NCBI RefSeq assembly: GCF_008107645.1
Contig: NZ_SDGY01000005.1
Location: 148,792 to 206,912 of the forward strand
Reading direction: 5' to 3'
Origin: Leuconostoc litchii
GTDB lineage: Bacteria; Bacillota; Bacilli; Lactobacillales; Lactobacillaceae
Length of the DNA: 58,121 nt
Shown: one piece after another, positions 1-8,622 of the stretch
Numbering within the stretch: position 1 is the first letter of the stretch
Layout of the letters: each line of letters opens with the position of its first letter
Translations under genes and position numbers: made by a program
The notes under the pieces: generated by a model
Seen by the model: only the letters and a program-made list of their open reading frames with translations
What the model was told of the DNA's origin: nothing
Databases searched by the model: none

Positions 1-17
1 ATAGCATCTTTTTTGTG

Positions 18-635
18 TCACTTTAATTGATAAGTAACAAGTATACGGCTATGAATTAAAATCTCGGCAATTTCTGCAGGAGATTCAGGATCATTTTTTT
101 CTAACCAGTGACCAATGATGCTAATTAGTGAACTGATTAACAAGTCGTGGGTATAGTCACTTGGCATAACTTCTGTACCATCTTTAAATATTTTCTCATA
201 ATTTTTACCAATTTGATTGTCAATCAAATTTCTCAATTTATAAACAAATTGTGAATCGCCATTTTTGGAAAGTAGTGTTTTAAGCGTAAAACGATTTTTA
301 TCTAAAAAATCAAATGATTGTATAAAGCTACGATAGGGCGAGTAAGTATCTAATTCTGCTGACAATTTATGATTACTCGTGTCATCTAACCAAGAAATAG
401 TTTTATCCATATTGATTTGCATGAGACGTTCAATATTGCTTAATAAATAAGATTCAATTTTTTCTAAGACATCGTATTTATCTAAATAGTAGATATAAAA
501 AGTACCTCGACTTAATTTTGCTGTGCGAGTGATATTAGAAACTGTGAGATTATTAAACCCTTTTTCATTGACTAGTTGTATAAATGAATCTATGATACGT
601 TGTTGGGTTTGTTTATTTTTTTCCTGTCTATTCAT
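18..635 (-). CDS. TetR/AcrR-family transcriptional regulator
   Basis: A 205-residue repressor-like protein. The N-terminal part (about residues 10-55) has the TetR helix-turn-helix, with the typical run around GFNNLTVSNIT followed by AKLSRGTFYIYYLDKYDVLEK. The C-terminal part is the variable ligand-binding helical domain. It is divergent from the YhgE/Pip gene starting at 763, and the shared intergenic region carries two copies of a GACAAC..GTTGC element, so it probably represses itself and that gene. The inducer is unknown. The start at 635 has a purine-rich stretch upstream (minus strand GAAGGAAG). The family call is secure; the target is inferred from the arrangement. Confidence 0.9.
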   Translation of the reverse strand: MNRQEKNKQTQQRIIDSFIQLVNEKGFNNLTVSNITRTAKLSRGTFYIYYLDKYDVLEKIESYLLSNIERLMQINMDKTISWLDDTSNHKLSAELDTYSPYRSFIQSFDFLDKNRFTLKTLLSKNGDSQFVYKLRNLIDNQIGKNYEKIFKDGTEVMPSDYTHDLLISSLISIIGHWLEKNDPESPAEIAEILIHSRILVTYQLK

Positions 636-661
636 TCTTTCTTCCTTCCTTCATAAAATTA

Positions 662-675
662 GACAACAAGGTTGC
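662..675. promoter_or_regulatory. Putative TetR operator 1
   Basis: GACAACAAGGTTGC lies just upstream of the -35 of the YhgE promoter. A near-copy in inverted orientation lies at 734-746. Both are imperfect inverted repeats with GACAAC and GTTGC half-sites. Their pairing around the promoter between the divergent tetR and yhgE genes suggests operators; this is inference. Confidence 0.45.
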
Positions 676-685
676 CTTTTGTACA

Positions 686-713
686 TTGATTTTTGCTTAA
701 CCAATGCTAATAT
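686..713 (+). promoter_or_regulatory. Promoter of the YhgE/Pip gene
   Basis: TTGATT at 686-691 and TAATAT at 708-713 with a 16-nt spacer, about 50 nt upstream of the ATG at 763. The putative operators at 662-675 and 734-746 flank it on both sides, a repressible layout. Confidence 0.5.
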
Positions 714-733
714 AAACTATAGATTTAAAAAAA

Positions 734-746
734 GCAACACGTTGTC
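734..746. promoter_or_regulatory. Putative TetR operator 2
   Basis: GCAACACGTTGTC is the inverted counterpart of the 662-675 element. It lies downstream of the probable transcription start of the YhgE gene and just before its ribosome-binding site (AGGGGAAG). Confidence 0.45.
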
Positions 747-762
747 AAAAAAGGGGAAGATT

Positions 763-3507
763 ATGCTCAGCATTGAATGGAAAAAAATTTGGAAAAATAA
801 ATTTATGGTTATTGTTCTGATTGCTATTGTTTTAATTCCTTCGATATATGCAGTTGGATTTTTAAAATCAATGTGGGATCCTTATGGTAAAATTAAAGAT
901 TTACCAGTGGCAGTGGTTAATGAAGATCAATCTGTTAAGTATGCAGGACAGAAGTTAGCAGTAGGCTCTAAACTGAAAGATAATTTGGTAGATTCCGATG
1001 CGATGAAATTCAGTTTTCCATCTAAAAGAGAAGCCCAAAAAGGATTGTCTGATGGTAAATACTACATGGTTATGACTATTCCTAAGAATTTTTCAGAGCA
1101 TGCAACAACATTGTTAGATGCTCATCCGAAGCAGATGCTCATTCATTATACAACCAGCTCAGGACACAGTTTCATTGCTGGAAAATTTTCAAAATCAGCG
1201 GCTGAAAGTATTACCAATTCCATTTCTACACAGGTTACCAAAACTTATGCAGAAACGTTGTTTAAACAAATTAAGACTTTAGGCAATGGCATGGGAACGG
1301 CTGGTAATGGGAATAAAAAATTAGTTAGTGGTACTGAAAAACTACAATCTGGAAATCAAACAATCACCAGTAATCTACAAACTTTAGCATCAAGTAGTTT
1401 GACTTTTAGCAATGGTACGGACATATTAACAGACGGGTTAGCGCAATACTTTGATGGTGTTAATCAGCTTGATGCAGGAAGTTTAAAACTCACAGATGGT
1501 TTAGAGCAGTTGAGTGGGAAAATTCCTGCACTGAGTAGCGGCGTTTTGCAATTATCAGAGGGCTCATCCAATTTAAGTAGTGGTTTAGGACAATATACAT
1601 CTGGCGTTGGACAGCTCAACACCGGAGTAAGTACATTAAATTCAGGAGCTGAAAAGCTAGCAAGTGGTAGTAATAGTTTGGCTGCTGGTATAAATAAATT
1701 ATCAGATGGATCAGCATCTCTGAATAATGGTGTGAGCGCCTATACGAGCGGGACAGATAAGGCGTACCAAGGCAGCCAAAAAGTTTCAGATGGTTTAGCG
1801 CAAATGAATACTGCTTTAAACAGTAATGATGCTAAAACAAAAATGACGCAATTACAGACTGGATTACAAAGTTTTCAAGAAGGTCTAAATCAATTGCAGA
1901 CGTCATTAGATAATAATCAAAATTCAGTTCAAATTACTCAGCTGACAAGTACTATGAGTAATTTGGCTAAAAATGTAGCCACAATTAGTAATTACGTTGC
2001 AGGGACACAAGGCAAAATAGAATCTGTTGCTAAATCACAAAATTTGTCTGATACACAGGTTAGTGCTTTAGAATCAGCATTGTTACCAACAAATGAGATT
2101 AATGATGCTTTGAAATCATCTACTTCAAATTTGACCGATTTACAAAGCAATTTAACAGCTTTAATGAAGTCTAGTGACACAAATATATCTCAATTAAAGT
2201 CAGCTGTGAATACATTGTCTAATAGTTATGGTACTAGTAGTGATAGTAAAACATTATACGGCGCAATCAGTGGCATGATAGCTTCGTTTAATCAAGTTGG
2301 AAATTCAACGGCTCAGCTGAATAATGGGGCGTCTCAATTAACCAATGGTCTATCACAATTAAGTGGGCAATCTCAACAGTTAGTAAATGGTTCTATACAA
2401 TTGCAAGAAGGTCTTGAACAATTAAATGCAAATGTACCATCATTAACTAGTGGTATTGAGAGCTTAGCTGCTGGAAGTGCTAAATTAAATGAAGGAACAC
2501 AAAAGTTATCTCAGAATGGTACCAAATTAAATGAAGGATCTCAAAAGCTAGCGAATGGCATATCATCATTAAATACTAATATGCCTACTTTGGGATCAGC
2601 AGTTTCACAACTGTCATCAGGAAGTGCACAATTAACAACGGGATTAGATAAGTTATCTGCGAATAATAATAAGTTGTTGAATGGTTCGCATCAATTAGCT
2701 AATGGTGCAACTAAGATTTCAGATGGTAGTGTCAAGTTAGCCGAAGGTTCTTCAAAACTTAGCGATGGGCTTACTAAGGTGAGAGATGGTAATGCTACGC
2801 TTGCGGATAAATTAGGTCAAGCTAATGAAAAGGTGAATAAGATTCATGCTAATAAATTAACGTATAAGCAATTAGCAACACCGGCAAGTACTAAGCATAT
2901 AGAAAAAGATACAGTCCCAAATAACGGTACAGCAATGGCACCTTATATGTTATCTGTCGCCTTATTTGTTGGAGCTGTTGCCTTTAACTTAATGTTTGAC
3001 TTAGTAACGCCATTGAAATATCCTAAAAAAGCGATTAGTTGGTGGGCAAGTAAGATGTCTGTACTATATCCATTCGCATTTTTACAAGCTGCAATTATGT
3101 ATTTTGTTGCTATTAGTATGATTGGTATTAAACCAGTACAATATGGTACAACTTTCGGTGTCTTAATACTCGTTTCTTTTACTTTTATTAGTGTTGTGAC
3201 GGCACTTAATTTGTGGTTTGGTAAAGTTGGTTCGTTCCTAGCGATGATTTTAATGGTCATTCAATTGGGTGGATCAGCTGGCACTTACCCTATTCAATTA
3301 TCAAATAGTTTTTTTGAGGGAATTCATCCATATTTACCAATGACTTATTCAGTCAATGCATTGCGTGAAACACTTATGATTGGTGGATCAGCGCAGAATG
3401 ACGTCATAGTGATGTTTGGTATATTTGTTGTATTTACATTGATTATGATTGGATTTTATATGTTTAAGCAATTAAAAATTAAAAAAATTAATTATGTTCA
3501 TAATTAA
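763..3507 (+). CDS. YhgE/Pip family membrane protein
   Basis: A protein of 914 residues with one N-terminal membrane segment (about residues 14-34), a very long extracytoplasmic region and a C-terminal group of about five membrane segments (about residues 725-905). The N-terminal PVAVVNEDQ region and the C-terminal membrane block match the YhgE/Pip family, related to ABC-2-type permeases and phage-infection proteins. The central region (about 180-700) is built from many short repeats of the type L..G...L..G with Ser, Asn and Gly at the turns. I chose the ATG at 763 because AGGGGAAG lies just before it; an open frame reaches further upstream but has no ribosome-binding site. Probably controlled by the divergent TetR gene. 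The transported substrate, if any, is unknown. Confidence 0.85.
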   Translation: MLSIEWKKIWKNKFMVIVLIAIVLIPSIYAVGFLKSMWDPYGKIKDLPVAVVNEDQSVKYAGQKLAVGSKLKDNLVDSDAMKFSFPSKREAQKGLSDGKYYMVMTIPKNFSEHATTLLDAHPKQMLIHYTTSSGHSFIAGKFSKSAAESITNSISTQVTKTYAETLFKQIKTLGNGMGTAGNGNKKLVSGTEKLQSGNQTITSNLQTLASSSLTFSNGTDILTDGLAQYFDGVNQLDAGSLKLTDGLEQLSGKIPALSSGVLQLSEGSSNLSSGLGQYTSGVGQLNTGVSTLNSGAEKLASGSNSLAAGINKLSDGSASLNNGVSAYTSGTDKAYQGSQKVSDGLAQMNTALNSNDAKTKMTQLQTGLQSFQEGLNQLQTSLDNNQNSVQITQLTSTMSNLAKNVATISNYVAGTQGKIESVAKSQNLSDTQVSALESALLPTNEINDALKSSTSNLTDLQSNLTALMKSSDTNISQLKSAVNTLSNSYGTSSDSKTLYGAISGMIASFNQVGNSTAQLNNGASQLTNGLSQLSGQSQQLVNGSIQLQEGLEQLNANVPSLTSGIESLAAGSAKLNEGTQKLSQNGTKLNEGSQKLANGISSLNTNMPTLGSAVSQLSSGSAQLTTGLDKLSANNNKLLNGSHQLANGATKISDGSVKLAEGSSKLSDGLTKVRDGNATLADKLGQANEKVNKIHANKLTYKQLATPASTKHIEKDTVPNNGTAMAPYMLSVALFVGAVAFNLMFDLVTPLKYPKKAISWWASKMSVLYPFAFLQAAIMYFVAISMIGIKPVQYGTTFGVLILVSFTFISVVTALNLWFGKVGSFLAMILMVIQLGGSAGTYPIQLSNSFFEGIHPYLPMTYSVNALRETLMIGGSAQNDVIVMFGIFVVFTLIMIGFYMFKQLKIKKINYVHN

Positions 3508-3520
3508 TTTGAGATGATTG

Positions 3521-3562
3521 AAAAAATGCTCAATCCCATTAACTGGGGTTGAGCATTTTTTG
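3521..3562. terminator. Bidirectional terminator, yhgE and LysR genes
   Basis: A strong stem (AAAAATGCTCAA with TTGAGCATTTTT, plus inner CCC/GGG) lies between two convergent genes, with an A-run on one side and a T-run on the other, so it can stop transcription from both directions. Confidence 0.85.
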
Positions 3563-3574
3563 TTAGTTTAGTTG

Positions 3575-4465
3575 CTAATTTAGTCTATTATGAACTAAAT
3601 GAAGTATTTCTGTATTATGTGCAAATAAGGATACATGTCTAGTGAAGTTATCATCTAACTGCGTCATGGTTAGTGTACCAATATTTTGAGTAACTTTATT
3701 GAGTGCTATGGACATAGGTAGGATGGTGACGTAATCAGAATTAGAAATCATTGCTATGGTAGACTCACTATAATCAATTTCGATGATTTTAGGTAGTGGA
3801 ATTTTTAGTTGTTGATATATTTGAATAATTTTTTGATGAATCGGGCAATATTTGGGATACATAATGATTTTTAAATAAGCTAAATCCGCAGCATTCACAG
3901 TAGAGGTATCGAACAAATTTTTCATAATCGTATTATCTTGTGAATAAACCAAGTAATATGGTTCTGAAAATAATCTTATTTCCTTAACATCTCCAGTAAA
4001 ATCTTCCTTGAATTCAGAATCTATTAAAATTAAGTCTAATCTTTTTTCATTAAAGGGTTGAATAAGGTCAAAAATCCTATTCGTTATAACAACTTGTTTT
4101 AAATCAGATAAAAAATTGGCAAAGAAGGAAGGATACATATAAGATGAGATACTATCTAAAGAGCCTACTTTAATATCTGATATTTGTATAGTATTTTCTG
4201 ATATTAAATAAGTTATTTGCTCAAACTTATTGATAAAATGTTGTGCTTCAATATAAAGTTTATGACCTACTGAAGTCAGTTCCATACCTTGTGAACTTCT
4301 AATAAAAAGCTGTTTGCCATAGTAAGTTTCAAGTTGTTTGATTTTTTTACTAATCGCTGGTTGTGTCATTAACAAAGAGCCGCTACTTTTATTAATACTT
4401 TTTAATTCACATACTTTAACAAAAACATATAAGAGTTCGATATTAAAAGAATTATTATTTATCAT
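3575..4465 (-). CDS. LysR-family transcriptional regulator
   Basis: A 296-residue LysR-type regulator. The N-terminal helix-turn-helix (about residues 8-65, with KSSGSLLMTQPAISKKIKQLE) is typical, followed by a periplasmic-binding-like effector domain from about residue 90. I place the start at the ATG ending at 4465, where GAGGTG sits at good spacing; a GTG two codons earlier is possible. It is divergent from the EamA transporter at 4588, so it probably controls that gene and itself. An AACATAT/ATATGTT inverted repeat in the intergenic region is a likely binding site. The effector cannot be read from the sequence. Confidence 0.9.
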   Translation of the reverse strand: MINNNSFNIELLYVFVKVCELKSINKSSGSLLMTQPAISKKIKQLETYYGKQLFIRSSQGMELTSVGHKLYIEAQHFINKFEQITYLISENTIQISDIKVGSLDSISSYMYPSFFANFLSDLKQVVITNRIFDLIQPFNEKRLDLILIDSEFKEDFTGDVKEIRLFSEPYYLVYSQDNTIMKNLFDTSTVNAADLAYLKIIMYPKYCPIHQKIIQIYQQLKIPLPKIIEIDYSESTIAMISNSDYVTILPMSIALNKVTQNIGTLTMTQLDDNFTRHVSLFAHNTEILHLVHNRLN

Positions 4466-4492
4466 ACACACCTCGTATCCATTATTATACTA

Positions 4493-4510
4493 AACATATG
4501 CAAATATGTT
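4493..4510. promoter_or_regulatory. Inverted repeat, putative LysR-type binding site
   Basis: AACATAT and ATATGTT arms separated by 4 nt lie between the divergent LysR and EamA genes. LysR-type regulators usually bind AT-rich dyads of this kind with a T-N11-A core. Binding is inferred. Confidence 0.4.
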
Positions 4511-4587
4511 ATAACCATTCATTCTAAATTATTTATTCTTTTTTTGAAATCACAATGTTAATATTTTAACAAATAGGAGAAATAAAA

Positions 4588-5523
4588 ATGTCTAAAAAAT
4601 ATTTATGTGGATTAGTTTTGTGTTTAGTTTCAGTATTGTCTTGGGGAGGAATGTTTCCAGTGATGGCGCCAGCTCTTAAAATTATTGACCCATTTTACTT
4701 CACAATATTACGTTATGGCAGTGTTGCAATTATTTTTGCTGTTATTTTGTTTTTTGTTGAAGGACCCAAGTCTTTTCAAACAGAAGGACATGCTGCAAGG
4801 TTGTGGATATTTGGGACAGCCGCTTTTGCTGGATTTAGTTTTTTTGTGTTTCTTGGTCAACAGACCGCTGGGCAGTCTGGATCAATTATCGCTTCAGTTA
4901 TGATGGCGATTCAACCATTGCTAGGTGTACTAGTAGGTTGGATATACCGAGGGAAAAAGCCAACAACTGCTTCTCTTATTTCCATGTTTATTGCTGCCAT
5001 AGGTGTGTTTATGGTGGTAACAAAGGGGCGCATCAGTATTTTATTTTCAGGACATAATACCGTTTTAGCGGTAGTATTCATTCTGTTGGGGGCACTGTGT
5101 TGGGTCATATATACAGCGGGGGGTGATGATTTTCCAGAGTGGTCAATTTTACGCTATTCAACAATAACAACAATTTTAGGTGTATGTTCAGTTATTATTG
5201 TATTAGCAATGGCTACGATTTTTGGTTGGTTAAAAGTGCCAACATCAGCACAAGTTACTAATGTTCAAAGTGCACTGATTTATATGATTACGATAGCAGG
5301 TGTGGTTGCTGTATTTGCTTGGAATATGGGGAATCGTATCATTGGATCAATAAATGGTATCTTATTTATGAATTTAGTACCAATTACTTCATTTGTTATT
5401 ACTATTACAAATGGTTATAGAGTATCTACTTTTGAAATTGTAGGGTGCCTAATTACAATCAGTGCATTAGTGGGAAACAATATACATAAGCGATATACTA
5501 CAAAACTAAAGACTGAAAAATAA
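4588..5523 (+). CDS. EamA/DMT-superfamily transporter
   Basis: A 311-residue membrane protein with about ten hydrophobic segments in two EamA halves (about 5-145 and 155-300), as in drug/metabolite transporters of the RhaT/EamA group. The N-terminal LVSVLSWGGMFPVMAP and the mid-protein SVMMAIQPLLGVLVGW are typical. AGGAGA precedes the ATG. It stands alone, divergent from a LysR gene and followed by its own terminator, which suggests an inducible exporter of a metabolite or amino acid. The substrate is not determinable here. Confidence 0.85.
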   Translation: MSKKYLCGLVLCLVSVLSWGGMFPVMAPALKIIDPFYFTILRYGSVAIIFAVILFFVEGPKSFQTEGHAARLWIFGTAAFAGFSFFVFLGQQTAGQSGSIIASVMMAIQPLLGVLVGWIYRGKKPTTASLISMFIAAIGVFMVVTKGRISILFSGHNTVLAVVFILLGALCWVIYTAGGDDFPEWSILRYSTITTILGVCSVIIVLAMATIFGWLKVPTSAQVTNVQSALIYMITIAGVVAVFAWNMGNRIIGSINGILFMNLVPITSFVITITNGYRVSTFEIVGCLITISALVGNNIHKRYTTKLKTEK

Positions 5524-5530
5524 TAAAATA

Positions 5531-5566
5531 AAAAACATTACTACTCACATAGTGGTAATGTTTTTT
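5531..5566 (+). terminator. Terminator after the EamA transporter
   Basis: Hairpin with ACATTAC and GTAATGT arms plus an inner ACT/AGT, followed by six T residues. Confidence 0.85.
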
Positions 5567-5570
5567 ACTT

Positions 5571-5594
5571 GGTAAGTATTATAATACCAAGATG
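5571..5594. promoter_or_regulatory. Nested palindrome upstream of the XRE gene
   Basis: A 12-bp perfect palindrome GTATTATAATAC is enclosed by CTTG and CAAG, about 75-95 bp upstream of the XRE regulator at 5666. It could be an autoregulatory operator. Position is approximate by a base or two; function is inferred. Confidence 0.3.
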
Positions 5595-5665
5595 TTAAAG
5601 AATACTTGCTCGACGGGTATCTTGCTATTTCGTATACTTAAGTTTGTTAAGAAAGGGGAAGTTGC

Positions 5666-6421
5666 ATGGAACTTGGTCAAAAATTAAAAGAATGTAGGAT
5701 AGCCTTAAACAAAACACAGAAACAAATGGCAACAGAATTACATGTTACAAGGCAGACAGTATCTCATTGGGAAAATAATGATACGTATCCTAGTTTGGAC
5801 ATGTTGGTTACTTTAAGTGATTATTTAGGTTTTTCTTTGGATACAACTTTAAAAGAAGAGGGAACAGATATGATTGACAGTATTAATAAGGAGCTAACTG
5901 TAGGGAAAAAATACAAAAAATTTGTTCGGAGACTAGGTATTGTAGCAATTATTTTTATACTTTTTGTTGCTGTCTTAACGTATGGTCGAGCAGCGCAAAA
6001 TCAATTAATTGATCGATTTAATCCGTTTTTAAAGGAAACTTATGGCTATGCGTTGTTGCCAGAAAAAATAACCACTAAAAAAATTCAGGGAACAGAACCA
6101 ATTACAGATGAAAACGGCAAAATTAAGACAAAAAAAGTTACTATTAATATGCCACAACCAGTAGACGCTTATGTATATAGTGACATTTTTGGTGCAGGAG
6201 AGTGGCTGAAATTTCAAGTTGGGACTATTCCTAAAGGATACAACTATGCCATTGTGCTACATAAGGGATCATATGTAAAACGGGCTAAATTAATTACTAA
6301 AGATCAAGTACCGTCCGTGTACCGAGGCAATATAGGGAATGCAGATCAGTATTTGAAATACAATAAAAAGAATTCTGGACCACGGGGTAATATTAATCCA
6401 TTTTCAAATAATGGTGTATAA
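5666..6421 (+). CDS. XRE-family regulator with a membrane segment and C-terminal domain
   Basis: A 251-residue protein. Residues 1-65 are a Cro/CI-type helix-turn-helix (LGQKLKECRIALNKTQKQMA, then TRQTVSHWENNDTYPSLDML). A single membrane segment follows at about residues 92-110 (LGIVAIIFILFVAVLTYGRA). The C-terminal part (about 111-251) is probably outside the membrane and is not recognised. This is the topology of membrane-anchored XRE regulators common in lactic acid bacteria, where the cytoplasmic HTH may respond to an external signal. AAAGGGGAAG precedes the start. Target genes are unknown. Confidence 0.85.
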   Translation: MELGQKLKECRIALNKTQKQMATELHVTRQTVSHWENNDTYPSLDMLVTLSDYLGFSLDTTLKEEGTDMIDSINKELTVGKKYKKFVRRLGIVAIIFILFVAVLTYGRAAQNQLIDRFNPFLKETYGYALLPEKITTKKIQGTEPITDENGKIKTKKVTINMPQPVDAYVYSDIFGAGEWLKFQVGTIPKGYNYAIVLHKGSYVKRAKLITKDQVPSVYRGNIGNADQYLKYNKKNSGPRGNINPFSNNGV

Positions 6422-6434
6422 AATATATTTTTTA

Positions 6435-6463
6435 AAGCTCTTTGTAATTAAAGAGTTTTTTTT
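6435..6463 (+). terminator. Terminator after the membrane-anchored XRE gene
   Basis: CTCTTT and AAAGAG arms with a 6-nt loop, followed by a run of T residues. Confidence 0.8.
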
Positions 6464-6536
6464 GTATGATATTTCTTATTATTAAAGATAAAGGTATACT
6501 ATTATTATTCAGTTTTTATCAGAAAGGTATCAGACA

Positions 6537-6977
6537 ATGAGTGAGAATGAAAAAATAGAATTTCAAACATTAGCAAGCATTCTTAAAAAGCTTGACATTA
6601 GTAAAGCGACATATTATAGAAGAGCAAAAGCTTGGAATATTAATCCTAGTCAACGCGAGTTTACACCAGAAGAGCTTAAAAACCTTGATTCAATGCCCGA
6701 AAGTAGCGACAATGATCATTCTGATGTTGCCTCAGAAAGCATCAAGACTTTATCAGAACAACTCAAGACAAAAGATGAGCAAATCAAACAACTTCATAAA
6801 TTACTTGATCAGCAACAAACCCTATCTCTGGATTTACAACATAAAATCGATGTCAAAGAACAACAATATTTGGAAGTTTCAGATACGTCTGATTTTGTAT
6901 CAGAAATTGATGATTTAAAAGAAGCATTACAAAAAGAAAAATCGAAAGGGATCTTTAAAAAAATATTCGGAAAATAA
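6537..6977 (+). CDS. HTH and DUF536-type protein
   Basis: A 146-residue protein. The N-terminus (about 1-48) looks like a short DNA-binding domain (LASILKKLDISKATYYRRAK), then an acidic linker, then a coiled coil with SEQLKTKDEQIKQLHKLLDQ typical of DUF536 (about 75-115), and a basic C-terminus. Such proteins are frequent on LAB plasmids next to replication genes, as possible RepB-like accessory factors. Here there is no replication gene beside it, so it may be a chromosomal cousin or a relic of an integrated plasmid. AGAAAGG precedes the start with normal spacing. Function is not established. Confidence 0.75.
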   Translation: MSENEKIEFQTLASILKKLDISKATYYRRAKAWNINPSQREFTPEELKNLDSMPESSDNDHSDVASESIKTLSEQLKTKDEQIKQLHKLLDQQQTLSLDLQHKIDVKEQQYLEVSDTSDFVSEIDDLKEALQKEKSKGIFKKIFGK

Positions 6978-7143
6978 ACGCAATTAGTTAAAAGCTTGGT
7001 ATGGCAGCTTTATCTCACTGTTAAGCAATCTATTTTTGCGCACTTAGCTGTTGCATATTGCTGAATTTAATATTTAATTGCTATCGTTTTATTGAATTGT
7101 GTTGAATAATTGACGTATTAAATAGCGTTAGGAGAACATATTA

Positions 7144-7548
7144 ATGGAAATACAGTTTCCGCTACAATTAAAAAAGCTACGCACTAAGTTAGAGATGTCT
7201 CAAGAAGATGTTGCTGGAAAATTGTACATTTCACGGCAAGCTGTTTCACGCTGGGAGGCTGGGGATGCGACACCGGATATGAGTAATTTAATCAAATTAT
7301 CTGAAATTTTTGACTGCTCGCTTGATATGCTTGTTTTGGGCATTGAGCCTACTCAAGACAATATTGAAGATAAAATAGATAAAGATGAATTTGTATTTGA
7401 TCCTCGCAAAGGAAAATATATACGCCGTCGACGTGAAAAAATGAATTTTTGGGAATTTTTAGCGCATTATTGGTGGATATTAATTATTTTTTTCGCAATT
7501 TTTGGAAATACGATTTCTGATGTTATTGAGGCTTTAAAGGGCTTTTAG
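7144..7548 (+). CDS. XRE-family helix-turn-helix regulator with C-terminal membrane segment
   Basis: A 134-residue protein. Residues 5-65 form a Cro/CI helix-turn-helix (LKKLRTKLEMSQEDVAGKLY, then SRQAVSRWEAGDATPDMSN). A linker with RKGKYIRRRREK leads to a hydrophobic C-terminal segment at about 103-122 that probably anchors it in the membrane. GGAGAA precedes the ATG. It is convergent with the anti-sigma/sigma pair, with no clear terminator between them. The target is unknown. Confidence 0.85.
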   Translation: MEIQFPLQLKKLRTKLEMSQEDVAGKLYISRQAVSRWEAGDATPDMSNLIKLSEIFDCSLDMLVLGIEPTQDNIEDKIDKDEFVFDPRKGKYIRRRREKMNFWEFLAHYWWILIIFFAIFGNTISDVIEALKGF

Positions 7549-7614
7549 TTGATTAACCACTCTTTAATATCTTAATAAATCGAGGTTCAACTTAATTTTG
7601 TACATCATGAACAG

Positions 7615-8622
7615 CTACTTCAAAGGTTCTTCAAATGGCACAATTGGTGTCGTTGCGCCTACATTACTAGCAAAAACAAAATTTAAATCATCTAAATTTT
7701 TCAGGTTTTCAGATTTGCCACTAACAATGACACCGTTAAACTTTGCTTTCTTTAAGTTAGAAGATAATTGTGCTTTGATTGAAGAGATATAGTTTTGATT
7801 TAAATTACGTGATTCGAAGTCTAAAGAACTCGAATCTGTTAATGCTTGTTTCAAACCGTTGTATCCAATATAGTTATGATTTTTCGAACTACCTTCTATT
7901 AAGGTGCCACGCCCATCAGTACTGGCATTTAAACCAATATAGCGACCAACACCTGCCATTGTGTCTATGTTATTGTTGCCAAAACCTAGCCAATAATAGT
8001 TAATCATGATATTGTCTGGTATTATCTTTCTGATTTCATCATAAGAATAGGAGTTATCAAATGTTAAAGCTACCTCGGCTAATGTATTATTCATCGCAGA
8101 AAGTTTTTTTGCTTCGTGGGTGGCTGGTGTATATGATATCAGCTTTTTTGATTTTTTATATATTGTAGAAGGCGAACGGCTAAAAAATATAGGCTCTTTT
8201 TCTTGCGTTTTATTATTTTTAGCAATGATTGAAGATCCTGTATTGTAAACGTCAATATCATTGCCAGAAGAAAGCTGGATTCCAGAAACACTGAATTGTG
8301 CTGATTTTTTGGGGTAGTGAATGTGATATCCATCAATATTTTTAATGCGGGTTTCAGTCAAGGTAGCCTTTGTCCATCCGACACTTTGGATTGATTGACT
8401 AGTTGTAAAAATATTTGGAGAAAAAGCTATTTTTTCAATATTTAATTTTTGATCTTGTAGTTTTGATTGCTTATTCATGGTATGGGCTATAAAAAAGTTG
8501 GCACTAAGCAAAATCATAATTAAGATAATAATGGTAGAAAAAGCACTAATCATTATTCCTCTGAGGTTGTTTTTTGCTTTGGTTCTTTTTATTAAATTTT
8601 CAAATTTTTGATTTTCATTCAT
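7615..8622 (-). CDS. Membrane anti-sigma factor (sigma factor regulator N/C domains)
   Basis: A 335-residue protein with a cytoplasmic N-terminus (1-25), one membrane segment (about 26-48) and a large extracytoplasmic domain. It overlaps the sigma factor gene by 8 bp and follows it, the usual order for an ECF sigma and its anti-sigma. The sequence resembles the Sigma_reg_N and Sigma_reg_C domain proteins. It should hold the sigma factor at the membrane and release it on an envelope signal. No obvious zinc-binding HxxxCxxC motif is present in the short cytoplasmic part, as is usual for this subgroup. The specific signal is unknown. Confidence 0.8.
   Translation of the reverse strand: MNENQKFENLIKRTKAKNNLRGIMISAFSTIIILIMILLSANFFIAHTMNKQSKLQDQKLNIEKIAFSPNIFTTSQSIQSVGWTKATLTETRIKNIDGYHIHYPKKSAQFSVSGIQLSSGNDIDVYNTGSSIIAKNNKTQEKEPIFFSRSPSTIYKKSKKLISYTPATHEAKKLSAMNNTLAEVALTFDNSYSYDEIRKIIPDNIMINYYWLGFGNNNIDTMAGVGRYIGLNASTDGRGTLIEGSSKNHNYIGYNGLKQALTDSSSLDFESRNLNQNYISSIKAQLSSNLKKAKFNGVIVSGKSENLKNLDDLNFVFASNVGATTPIVPFEEPLK

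Noticed and set aside
1300-2870. DNA repeat array such as CRISPR in the YhgE gene
   Set aside because: The repeats are at protein level with variable spacing and sequence; there is no constant direct repeat.
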